Source of the DNA: Pseudolabrys sp.
GTDB lineage: Bacteria; Pseudomonadota; Alphaproteobacteria; Rhizobiales; Xanthobacteraceae
Direction: 5' to 3'
Length of the DNA stretch: 64,000 bases
Assembly (NCBI GenBank): GCA_030684935.1
Contig: JAUXXH010000016.1
Location: 29,190-93,189 of the forward strand
Below, piece by piece: positions 8,508 to 14,380 of the stretch; the stretch's first letter is position 1; every line of letters starts with the position of its first letter. Made by a program: the position numbers and the translations under genes. The notes beneath the pieces were generated by a model. It did not search any database. It was not told where the DNA came from and was given only the letters and a program-made list of their open reading frames with translations.

Positions 8508-9107
8508 ATGACCGCGCGCGCGTCGCATTTTCTGCTCGTTCTGGCAGCCTTCCTCACCGGCCTGGCGATCTTTCTCGGCGTCTTCATCTATGCGACCGGT
8601 CAGATGGGCCGCGGCGGCGCGCCGGGCAGTTCAGCGATCGGCGGGCCGTTCAGCCTAATCGATCAGGACGGCAAGCCGATCACCGACCAGGACATGAAGG
8701 GCAAGCCGTTTTTGGTGTTCTTCGGCTTTACCCATTGCCCCGATGTCTGCCCGACCGCGCTGTTCGAGGTGTCGGAAGTGCTGCGCGCCCTGGGCACAGA
8801 CGCCGATCGTACCGGCGCCTTGTTCATCACCGTCGATCCGGAGCGCGACACGCCCGAGGTTCTGAAGAGCTATCTGTCGAGCTTCGATCCGCGGCTGCGC
8901 GCGGCGACCGGTGATGCCGCGGCGGTGACGGCGGCGGAGAAAGCCTACCGTGTCTATTCCAAGAAAGTGCCGACGACCGGGGGCGACTACACCATGGATC
9001 ACACCGCGCTGGTCTACCTGATGGATAAGCAGGGCCGCTTCGTCGCGCCGTTCAATCTCAAGCGGAAGCCCGAGGAAGCCGCCGACGAGTTGCGGAAATA
9101 TCTCTGA
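8508..9107 (+). CDS. SCO1/SenC family copper chaperone-like thioredoxin-fold protein
   Basis: 199 residues with an N-terminal membrane anchor (about 8-29) and a periplasmic thioredoxin-fold domain. The copper-binding CPDVC motif is at Cys77/Cys81 and the third ligand histidine is in MDHTA (about 165). SCO proteins deliver copper to, or reduce, the CuA site of cytochrome c oxidase; a cox operon lies at 37607-43002. The last 35 bases around the stop codon are repeated at 9797-9831 on the far side of a toxin-antitoxin pair, so the C-terminus ADELRKYL is encoded twice in the chromosome. Confidence 0.9.
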   Translation: MTARASHFLLVLAAFLTGLAIFLGVFIYATGQMGRGGAPGSSAIGGPFSLIDQDGKPITDQDMKGKPFLVFFGFTHCPDVCPTALFEVSEVLRALGTDADRTGALFITVDPERDTPEVLKSYLSSFDPRLRAATGDAAAVTAAEKAYRVYSKKVPTTGGDYTMDHTALVYLMDKQGRFVAPFNLKRKPEEAADELRKYL

Positions 9108-9112
9108 CGCCG
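9078..9112 (+). repeat. 35-bp direct repeat, copy 1 (3' end of SCO gene)
   Basis: This segment covers the last codons, the stop and five bases beyond it of the SCO gene. It matches 9797-9831 at 34 of 35 positions in the same orientation, 719 bases apart. The single difference is synonymous (AAA versus AAG lysine) when both copies are read in the SCO frame. The pair exactly brackets the toxin-antitoxin region, so it looks like an insertion or duplication footprint. Confidence 0.85.
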
Positions 9113-9116
9113 GCCG

Positions 9117-9413
9117 TCATTCCGCCAGCGCCCGCGTGACTGCGGCCGGGTCGGATTGAACGATCTTTAGCAGAATGCGCGCGCTGCGCTCCGGATGCCG
9201 GCGGCCTTGCTCCCAGTCCCTCACCGCCGATAGCGCAAAGCCGTAGGTCGCGGCGAACGCCTGCTGCGACAGGCCGAGTTCCTTGCGGATTTTCTTGACG
9301 TCGATACTGTCGGGCACGTGCACGCGATAGCGCCGCTTGTCCGCGGTGCCATCCAGAAAAGCCCGCGCATCGTCGAGCCCCGCCTTGATCTTGTTGAATG
9401 CGCGCTTGCTCAT
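9117..9413 (-). CDS. Antitoxin, Xre/HigA-type helix-turn-helix protein
   Basis: 98 residues. The C-terminal half is a helix-turn-helix of the Xre class (IRKELGLSQQAFAATYGF then AVRDWEQGRR). It probably binds the toxin, represses the operon and matches the HigA/MqsA-like class of short antitoxins. It starts with a 4-base overlap with the toxin gene, so the order is toxin first, as in higBA. It lies between the 35-bp direct repeats and is convergent with the SCO gene, ten bases away. Confidence 0.85.
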   Translation of the reverse strand: MSKRAFNKIKAGLDDARAFLDGTADKRRYRVHVPDSIDVKKIRKELGLSQQAFAATYGFALSAVRDWEQGRRHPERSARILLKIVQSDPAAVTRALAE

Positions 9414-9748
9414 GAGTGTCTCCGGTAGTCATCCAGCATCTTTGCGATCTGTTTGGCTAAATCAGCGCGCTCCGCTGCCGTCAGGTCCGATTTTTCATTT
9501 TTGGCGAAAACTGCCAGCAGAAAAACCGGCACGTCATCGCCGCCGAAAAGGTAGACCACACGTGCGCCGCCTCGCTTTCCGCGTCCGCCAAAACCGATTC
9601 GAAGCTTTCGAATGCCCCCTGATCCCGGAACGACCACGCCGCATCGCGGTTCTGACGCAACGCGGTCAACGATTGCTGACCTCTCTGCTTCGGTAAACAA
9701 TCGCTCTGCATCGGCTAGGTAAGGCGGTGTTTCGACCACGGCCTGCAC
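9410..9748 (-). CDS. Toxin, RelE/HigB family
   Basis: About 112 residues. Typical features of this mRNA-cleaving toxin family are the strand pair GIRKLRIGFGGRGKRGGARVVY split around a glycine/basic turn, and the hydrophobic FLLAVFAKNEKSDLT strand near the C-terminus. I prefer GTG 9748 because GGAG lies six bases upstream and the protein then begins QAVVETPPYL, as in relatives. ATGs at 9760 and 9769 lie inside the promoter/operator region. It is the first gene of a two-gene operon with the antitoxin. Confidence 0.8.
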   Translation of the reverse strand: MQAVVETPPYLADAERLFTEAERSAIVDRVASEPRCGVVVPGSGGIRKLRIGFGGRGKRGGARVVYLFGGDDVPVFLLAVFAKNEKSDLTAAERADLAKQIAKMLDDYRRHS

Positions 9749-9757
9749 GGAAATCTC

Positions 9758-9786
9758 CATATACGGCATTGCCGTAGTTGCTTCAA
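9758..9786 (-). promoter_or_regulatory. Promoter with palindromic operator for the toxin-antitoxin operon
   Basis: On the minus strand a TTGAAG box and a TATATG box are 17 bases apart. Between and across them lies the perfect palindrome TACGGCA-T-TGCCGTA (9762-9776), well placed for autorepression by the helix-turn-helix antitoxin. The boxes are my reading, not proven, and would give a very short leader. Confidence 0.5.
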
Positions 9787-10643
9787 GGGCGGGCCCGCCG
9801 CCGACGAGTTGCGGAAGTATCTCTGACGCCGTTCGAAGCTGGCGGCAGTTCGCCGCTCTCGTTCATCGCCTGGAGTTCGCGCTCCAGCGCCAGCAGCGCG
9901 CGCATGCGGCTGGCGGCGCGTCGCGACGTCCTGGCCAAACCGTGCTCGGTCTTTTCCCAGGCGTGGGGCGCGGTGATGAGTTGAAACAGCGCCCGCCATG
10001 CCGCCAGCGACAGCAGCAGCCAGTGAACCGGCGTCAGGACCAGCACCCAGGCGGTTGAGGTCAGGCCGCGCCGTGACAGGCCGATCCAGCCGAGCAGGGC
10101 CGATGTCAGATATCCGATGACGATATTGGCGCCGTAGATCAGCGCCAGCGCCTTGGCCGTCGTGTTCTGGCTGTCCCACATTCCCGCCTCGCTCACCATC
10201 GCGTGGACAAGACCGGCCATGAACAGCGGATGCACCAGCGCCGCCAGCACGTTGCCGCCAACGACAAGTTGAAAGGTGACAAAGCCCGCCGGGCCCAGAT
10301 CGCGCAGCAGCCGTCGCGGCTGCCGCATGTGCACGCGCCAAGTCTGCATCCAGCCTTTGAACCAGCGGGTGCGCTGGCGAAGCCAGGGGCCGAATTGCGC
10401 CGGCGCTTCTTCATAGGTCGTCGAGGTGATCATGTCCGAGCGATAGCCGAACCGCGCCAGCCGCATACCGAGGTCGGCGTCTTCTGTGACATTCCAGGAG
10501 TCCCAGCCACCGGCCGCGCGCAAGGTCGCGGTGCGAAAGTGGTTGGACGAACCGCCGAGCGGGAGCGGCAGCCGCAGCGTGGCGAGGCCGGGCAGGAACA
10601 CGTCGAACTGGCCGGCATAGTCGGCGGTGAACAAACGTGCGAG
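9783..10643 (-). pseudogene. GT2 glycosyltransferase, 3' fragment (interrupted by transposon)
   Basis: C-terminal half of a membrane GT2 glycosyltransferase. It holds the TEDADLGMRL segment, the QRTRWFKGW motif (QxxRW, typical of processive or XagB-like enzymes) and several transmembrane helices after it. Its 5' half lies at 14373-15544. Removing the transposon plus one 8-bp target copy (3,737 bases) restores one frame, reading SWLAR-LFTADYAG across the joint. The C-terminus was probably also altered by the toxin-antitoxin insertion, because the last codons run through the 35-bp repeat. No start signal precedes this half, so it is presumably not expressed as a working enzyme. Confidence 0.88.
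9797..9831 (+). repeat. 35-bp direct repeat, copy 2
   Basis: Second copy of the SCO 3' end (34/35 identical to 9078-9112), including an in-frame stop. It lies just upstream of the toxin operon promoter and inside the antisense 3' end of the interrupted glycosyltransferase, whose last codons read through it. This suggests that SCO and the glycosyltransferase were once directly convergent here. Confidence 0.85.
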
Positions 10644-10669
10644 CGGCCTTAGGTAGCAAATGCACCAAC
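10636..10669. repeat. Left transposon end: 8-bp target duplication and 26-bp terminal inverted repeat
   Basis: CGTGCGAG at 10636-10643 is the target duplication (second copy 14373-14380). The terminal inverted repeat at 10644-10669 begins CGGCCTTAGGTAGC and is a perfect reverse complement of 14347-14372. An 8-bp duplication is the size known for the IS1595 family. Confidence 0.95.
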
Positions 10670-10779
10670 TATTCTGCCGATATCCCCGGTCTGTTCGGCT
10701 ACCGTTCCCGCTTATAACGAGCGGTGATTGCAATGAAACCCTTCAAAGCGGCTAGGCTTCGCGGCGGCACGGGCCGCGC

Positions 10780-11217
10780 ATGAACGCCAAGGGCAACCAA
10801 TACGCCATTCACGCCTTGAAGGACCGCCGCGCCACGATGGCCGGGGAGATAGCCGCCTTCAAAGAGGCCATCCGGCACCGCGAAGAACAACTGACGCATC
10901 TGGACGCCACGCTGCGGGTTCTGGACCCCTCTTACAGGGTGGACACCATCCCGCCCAAGCGCCTCCGCAGGGTGAAGTTATTCGGGAGCGGGGAGTTGAA
11001 CCGGCTGGTGCTGGACGCGCTGCGGCGCGCGGGCGGCAGGCCCATGACCAACGTGGAAATTGCCGACGCCATCATTACCGCCAAGGGCTACGGGCACGAG
11101 GCGCGGCACGCGCTTATTCGGCGGGTGCGGGCGAACCTGTCCTATCTGCTGCGGGAGCGGAACGCCGTGGTGAAGCAGGGCGACCGGTTGACGGCGCGTT
11201 GGGCGCTGCCGCGCTAG
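10780..11217 (+). CDS. Transposon cargo: coiled-coil plus winged-helix-like hypothetical protein (145 aa)
   Basis: The N-terminal half (about 1-50) is a charged heptad-like helix (MAGEIAAFKEAIRHREEQL) that probably forms a coiled coil. The C-terminal half (about 70-145) looks like a winged-helix DNA-binding fold: ELNRLVLDALRRAGGRPMT, then NVEIADAII as a putative turn, then a basic RRVRANLSYLLRERNAV helix and a short wing. It is the first gene inside the left transposon end. No named family recognised; a DNA-binding or regulatory role is inference. Confidence 0.65.
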   Translation: MNAKGNQYAIHALKDRRATMAGEIAAFKEAIRHREEQLTHLDATLRVLDPSYRVDTIPPKRLRRVKLFGSGELNRLVLDALRRAGGRPMTNVEIADAIITAKGYGHEARHALIRRVRANLSYLLRERNAVVKQGDRLTARWALPR

Positions 11218-11218
11218 C

Positions 11219-11470
11219 CTGTGTCTGCCGCTCTGATTCGCGGGCTGATTCGCCAAATCGCGAGTTATTTGTCGTCTTATGGCGGCAGTTAGTCGTGAAA
11301 AATGGCCGAAGCCACAGGTTTTTCAAGCCGCTAGATGTTGTGGTGCTTTAAGGGACTCGGTCTTGACCGCTTTACTACATCTTGTGCTTTAAGCGTTTAA
11401 ACGGCTCTGTGAATAGCAAGGTTTTGTGTGGTCGGCCGTTGAATTATCCAAAGGAACCGTACATAAAGAA
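11219..11470. other. Non-coding AT-rich spacer upstream of the tRNA-like gene
   Basis: Between the 145-aa gene and the hairpin at 11471 I see no convincing gene. It contains two copies of GTGCTTTAAG about 40 bases apart and a TTGACC box near 11372 that might belong to a promoter for the tRNA-like gene. Confidence 0.4.
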
Positions 11471-11496
11471 ACGCCTCGCCCGTGAGGGCGAGGCGT
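11471..11496. terminator. Perfect 11-bp hairpin, possible bidirectional terminator
   Basis: ACGCCTCGCCC (11471-11481) pairs with GGGCGAGGCGT (11486-11496) around a GTGA tetraloop. It is flanked by AAAGAA on the left and CTTT on the right, so it could end transcription in both directions. It lies 31 bases before the tRNA-like gene and may insulate it from the upstream cargo gene. Confidence 0.6.
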
Positions 11497-11527
11497 CTTT
11501 GACGGCTAGAAGTCTTCAAAGATAGTC

Positions 11528-11618
11528 GGTCCGGTAGCTGAACTGGAAGACTGGCAAGTCGCACAGCACCCGATTTGTAATCGGGAGAATGTTGGTTCGA
11601 GTCCAACCCGGATCGCCA
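11528..11618 (+). tRNA. tRNA-Thr(UGU)-like gene with an enlarged D-loop
   Basis: A full cloverleaf can be drawn: acceptor GGTCCGG (11528-11534) with CCGGATC (11608-11614), discriminator G and encoded CCA to 11618; anticodon arm CCCGA/TCGGG around loop TTTGTAA, anticodon TGT at 11576-11578; five-base variable loop; T arm GTTGG/CCAAC with loop TTCGAGT. The D stem GCTG/CAGC (11537-11540, 11564-11567) encloses 23 bases instead of the usual 7-11. The extra ~15 bases follow the GG pair and can form a mini-hairpin (GACT-GGCA-AGTC). Total length is 91 bases. It may be a functional odd tRNA, a pseudo-tRNA or a tRNA mimic. A GNRA-looped terminator follows immediately. Confidence 0.75.
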
Positions 11619-11624
11619 CTTCTA

Positions 11625-11652
11625 GGGCTCCCTCGTAAGAGGGGGCCCTTTT
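11625..11652 (+). terminator. Rho-independent terminator after the tRNA-like gene
   Basis: A ten-pair stem (GGGCTCCCTC with GAGGGGGCCC, one G-T pair) closed by a GTAA tetraloop and followed by TTTTCTTT. It starts six bases after the encoded CCA, so the tRNA-like RNA appears to be its own transcript. Confidence 0.85.
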
Positions 11653-11764
11653 CTTTAGCGAACAAACGTACCGAATGTCGATTCGCTTTCCGTTAAAGAG
11701 TGTAAGACAATGCCCCTACATTGCAAATACAATGTGAACACATTGCGTGTGCGGGGTGTGGACA

Positions 11765-11962
11765 ATGGCGGAGCCGAAGCCGTTTACAATCAATCTGCCT
11801 CGTCAAGCCCATGAAATGATTGAGGAATTAATTGAGACTGGGTTGTATGGAGCCAATAGAGCCGAGGTTGCCCGCTCCCTTATTCTCGGTCGTCTAGAGC
11901 AACTGGTCGCCGGGCAAACGCTGGTAAGGGCGCGGACAAAGGACAGAGCATCCGCTTCTTAA
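11765..11962 (+). CDS. Transposon cargo: ribbon-helix-helix-like small protein (65 aa)
   Basis: MAEPKPFTINLPRQAHEMIEELIETG gives, in two parts, a basic beta strand (PFTINLP) followed by two helices, the CopG/ribbon-helix-helix layout; the second helix NRAEVARSLILGRLEQLV completes it. Such proteins are DNA-binding repressors or antitoxins. ATG 11765 is preferred to 11747 because it starts directly before the strand. It converges with the transposase gene 12 bases away. No toxin partner is adjacent. Confidence 0.65.
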   Translation: MAEPKPFTINLPRQAHEMIEELIETGLYGANRAEVARSLILGRLEQLVAGQTLVRARTKDRASAS

Positions 11963-11973
11963 ATTGATGGCTA

Positions 11974-12939
11974 TCAAATACGCCGCTGCCAATATCCCTT
12001 CCAGTTCCGGCTGACCTTGTGATTGAGCGCCAGACCAAGTGCGCTATAGGTCAGCGCGCCGTTGTCGAGGCGGCTGTTATTCTCCAGCCAAGCGGCGTGC
12101 GCGGCGTACTGGTGAAGGTACTGCGGCGACACCGCGTGGTGCTGGCCATCCACCATGCGGCGAAGGCGTGAGAAAAACGACTCGGCTTGGTTCGTGCAGC
12201 TTTCACCGTTGCTGTAAGCGAGCGAGTGATTGACGCGGCCAACTTGCCAGCCAGCGTGCAGGGCATCCCAGTGCGAGGCTTCGTCAGCGTGCATCACCGC
12301 CATGCGGTCAACAACGCGCTTGGCGATTTCAACGCCTTCGGCTTCGTGGCGAACCACTGACGTAAGCGTGCGACCCTTGCGCTGGCGCAGCGCGATCACC
12401 ACGCGGCGCTTGCCGGTTTGATGCTGCGCCAAGCGGCGGTCAACGCGGTTTTCAGCCTTATTCGACGGACGGATATGACCTCCGAAATACGCGCCGTCGA
12501 TTTCAACTTCGCCCGTCAGCGAAGCGCCGTTGGTTTCCGACGCGAGGGCTTCACGCAGTTTGTGCGCCAGCACGAAAGCGGTCTTGTGCTGGCAATCCAG
12601 ATCGCGCGCCAACTGCAAGGCGCTGATGCCCTTCGCAGCGTTGGCGATGATGCAGAGCGCGGCCAGCAGATCGACAAACGACATCTTGCGGCTGGCGAGG
12701 ATGGTGCCGGACGTGACCGAGAATTGCTTGCCGCAGGCAGCACACTTGAAGCGGCGGCGCGTGGTGATCTCGTAGGCATCAACACCGCCGCAGTGCGGGC
12801 AGACCGCTTCGCCATCTGTGTTCGGCCAGCGCAGCTTGCGGAAGGTCGTGTAAGCCTTCTCCTCGCCACCGGCATAGATCGCCTTGAGGCTAAGGGTGCG
12901 GGCGGCGGCAGAAAGGAGAAAATGTTGGGCCATTGTCAT
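11974..12939 (-). CDS. IS1595-family transposase (ISXO2-like DDE domain)
   Basis: 321 residues. An N-terminal zinc ribbon has CPHC (47/50) and CAAC (66/69). The ISXO2-like catalytic domain shows EIDGAYFGG (Asp148), HADEASHW (Asp219) and TNQAESFFSRLRR (Asn250/Glu253), giving the DDN/E pattern of the family. It cuts and joins the element ends. It is apparently intact. A second Met at residue 3 is an equally good start. The start region overlaps a palindromic operator (12936-12953), so its expression is probably repressed by a regulator that also controls the divergent DUF6471 gene. Confidence 0.93.
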   Translation of the reverse strand: MTMAQHFLLSAAARTLSLKAIYAGGEEKAYTTFRKLRWPNTDGEAVCPHCGGVDAYEITTRRRFKCAACGKQFSVTSGTILASRKMSFVDLLAALCIIANAAKGISALQLARDLDCQHKTAFVLAHKLREALASETNGASLTGEVEIDGAYFGGHIRPSNKAENRVDRRLAQHQTGKRRVVIALRQRKGRTLTSVVRHEAEGVEIAKRVVDRMAVMHADEASHWDALHAGWQVGRVNHSLAYSNGESCTNQAESFFSRLRRMVDGQHHAVSPQYLHQYAAHAAWLENNSRLDNGALTYSALGLALNHKVSRNWKGYWQRRI

Positions 12940-13021
12940 CGCATCCGGTGATATTGTTCACCAGATATCGCGATGGACTTCCCCACATGCAAGTATTATT
13001 ATCATCGCATCTGATGATAAT
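12936..13021. promoter_or_regulatory. Divergent promoter region with two copies of an 18-bp palindromic operator
   Basis: TCATCGCATCCGGTGATA (12936-12953) and TCATCGCATCTGATGATA (13002-13019) match at 16 of 18 positions and are exactly 66 bases apart. The second copy sits within a perfect inverted repeat (ATTATCATC, six bases, GATGATAAT; 12998-13021) just before the DUF6471 start. The first covers the transposase start codon and overlaps GGTGA-N6-TCACC. One copy per gene suggests joint repression of transposase and regulator, probably by the DUF6471 protein. Confidence 0.65.
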
Positions 13022-13034
13022 TTAGGAGCTCGCC

Positions 13035-13292
13035 GTGGCCAAAAACTCCTTTAAAGACAATCCCTTAACGCAGGAATACGAGGAAAAGGCCAAAAACCTA
13101 CTCAAATCGGAGCTAAAGCGTCGTGGCATCGGCTACCGGGAGCTTTCGGAAAAGTTGGCGGCTCTCGGCTTACAGGAGACGGAACGCAACCTCGCCAACA
13201 AGATCAGCCGTGGCGGCTTTTCGGCGGCTTTCTTTCTCCAATGTCTTGGAGCAATCGGGTGCACCACACTCAGGACGGCCGATGCCGACTAA
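13035..13292 (+). CDS. DUF6471 domain protein, probable small DNA-binding regulator
   Basis: 85 residues beginning at GTG 13035 with AGGAG seven bases upstream. The LKSELKRRGIGYRELSEKLA segment, then ETERNLANKISRGG and FSAAFFLQCLGAIG, are the conserved DUF6471 pattern, which resembles a helix-turn-helix fold. It is divergent from the transposase across a region with duplicated palindromes, so it is a good candidate for the repressor of transposition. That role is inference. Nearly every residue belongs to the domain, so the gene looks complete. Confidence 0.82.
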   Translation: MAKNSFKDNPLTQEYEEKAKNLLKSELKRRGIGYRELSEKLAALGLQETERNLANKISRGGFSAAFFLQCLGAIGCTTLRTADAD

Positions 13293-13295
13293 GTC

Positions 13296-14258
13296 TTATT
13301 CGTCAAACAGGCTCGATTGCTTTGCTATTGGCCCAGCAGGGACAAACCGAATTACCTCCAGAACCTTATAGGACGGTTCGCCCTTCTTTCCCGCGCTATC
13401 AATTTCGGTCGTGATTTCTAGCTTCACTTGGTAGGCGTCCTCGACCATCGCGCCGCCGCGCTCCAAGGCTTCGTGAGCAATGTTCGTCTCAGATATGTCG
13501 GCGTAGATAACATCCTTGCCGAGTCTGAAACGCCAGCTAGGCGCGCGCTCATCATAAACGGGCGAGTAAACGCTGAGCCATGCAGGGGTGACTTCGACTT
13601 CCGGCTCCGTTTCCTTCGTCTCTTCGATACCGACGTTGCATGAAGCAACGATGTGCTCAACGTCGTCGTCCTTTATTTCGTCAACTACAACGTCGCCTTC
13701 CTTAAGTTGAACCGTGTCAAACCCCTCCTGACCAAGAGGCAGAAGGGCGTCCCTGGTGGCCCTTAATGCCTTCGGATTTTCCGCTAGGTTGTAAATATGC
13801 TGGTGCACATGAACTGTGGCGTCGTCGCCCTGTATTCGGACCTCGACGGTCCCGGTTCTGTCAGAGTCAATTAGCGGAGTGACAGACTCAATTTTCCGAC
13901 CGCGCCGCCATTTTAAATACGCCAAGTAAGTCCCGGCGACCGTCGCGGGAGGCCCGCCTAATATACCAACCCACTCAAGGACGTTCTTGGCTGACTGGGC
14001 CTGCTCGGTCGAAAGCAGCTGCCGAACCTGCTCGTACAGGCCAACAACCAGCTCAAAATTAATATTGAAGCATTTATGCTCAAAGTCAGAGACAACCAAC
14101 ACCTTGGCGGTCGACTTCTTGCCGTTAAATTCCGAGTTTGCCTCGCGAAGAAGACGGCCAAAAGCCAGCAGCGCAGGCGCTAGCGTTTGCACGTCGATCG
14201 AATGATCGTCACCGCGATCCTTGCCCAAATAGGCAACGGAAAACTCATGCCTGCTCAT
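13296..14258 (-). CDS. Transposon cargo: 320-aa hypothetical protein with one membrane segment
   Basis: Starts best at ATG 14258 (MSRHEFSVAYLGKDRG). About 130 N-terminal residues look like a mixed alpha/beta domain. A hydrophobic segment near residue 100-125 (WVGILGGPPATVAGTYLAYLKW, given here in part) is followed by a basic RRGRK stop. The rest is a soluble acidic C-terminal domain. No family recognised. The base composition is clearly poorer in GC than the flanks. It ends three bases from the DUF6471 stop, convergent, and begins about 90 bases inside the right transposon end. As cargo it may benefit the host, for example in defence, but nothing in the sequence proves that. Confidence 0.7.
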   Translation of the reverse strand: MSRHEFSVAYLGKDRGDDHSIDVQTLAPALLAFGRLLREANSEFNGKKSTAKVLVVSDFEHKCFNINFELVVGLYEQVRQLLSTEQAQSAKNVLEWVGILGGPPATVAGTYLAYLKWRRGRKIESVTPLIDSDRTGTVEVRIQGDDATVHVHQHIYNLAENPKALRATRDALLPLGQEGFDTVQLKEGDVVVDEIKDDDVEHIVASCNVGIEETKETEPEVEVTPAWLSVYSPVYDERAPSWRFRLGKDVIYADISETNIAHEALERGGAMVEDAYQVKLEITTEIDSAGKKGEPSYKVLEVIRFVPAGPIAKQSSLFDE

Positions 14259-14346
14259 GGCAGGCCCCTTATCATCTTCGGCCAAGAACCACCCTCCCCC
14301 CAGAGTACTGGGGGGATAGTCGCACAACCTAGGGGCGATGGGAACT

Positions 14347-14380
14347 GTTGGTGCATTTGCTACCTAAGGCCGCGTGCGAG
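14347..14380. repeat. Right transposon end: 26-bp terminal inverted repeat and 8-bp target duplication
   Basis: 14347-14372 is the exact reverse complement of the left end. CGTGCGAG at 14373-14380 is the second target copy. On the coding strand the target reads CTCGCACG within the Leu-Ala-Arg codons of the glycosyltransferase. Confidence 0.95.

Larger units (their letters stand above)
10644..14372. mobile_element. IS1595-family transposon with cargo genes, inserted in a glycosyltransferase gene
   Basis: A 3,729-bp element bounded by perfect 26-bp inverted repeats and an 8-bp target duplication. It encodes a DDE transposase of the IS1595 (ISXO2-like) type at 11974-12939. Cargo: a 145-aa protein (10780), a tRNA-Thr-like gene (11528), a ribbon-helix-helix-like protein (11765), a DUF6471 protein (13035) and a 320-aa protein with a membrane segment (13296). 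IS1595 elements with passenger genes are known and blur the line between insertion sequence and transposon. Several parts are visibly more AT-rich than the flanks, which points to transfer. The intact ends and exact target duplication argue that insertion was recent. Confidence 0.95.

Noticed and set aside
11397..11606. Minus-strand open frame (69 codons) over the tRNA-like gene
   Set aside because: It is the antisense of the tRNA and hairpin; such peptides are common misannotations.
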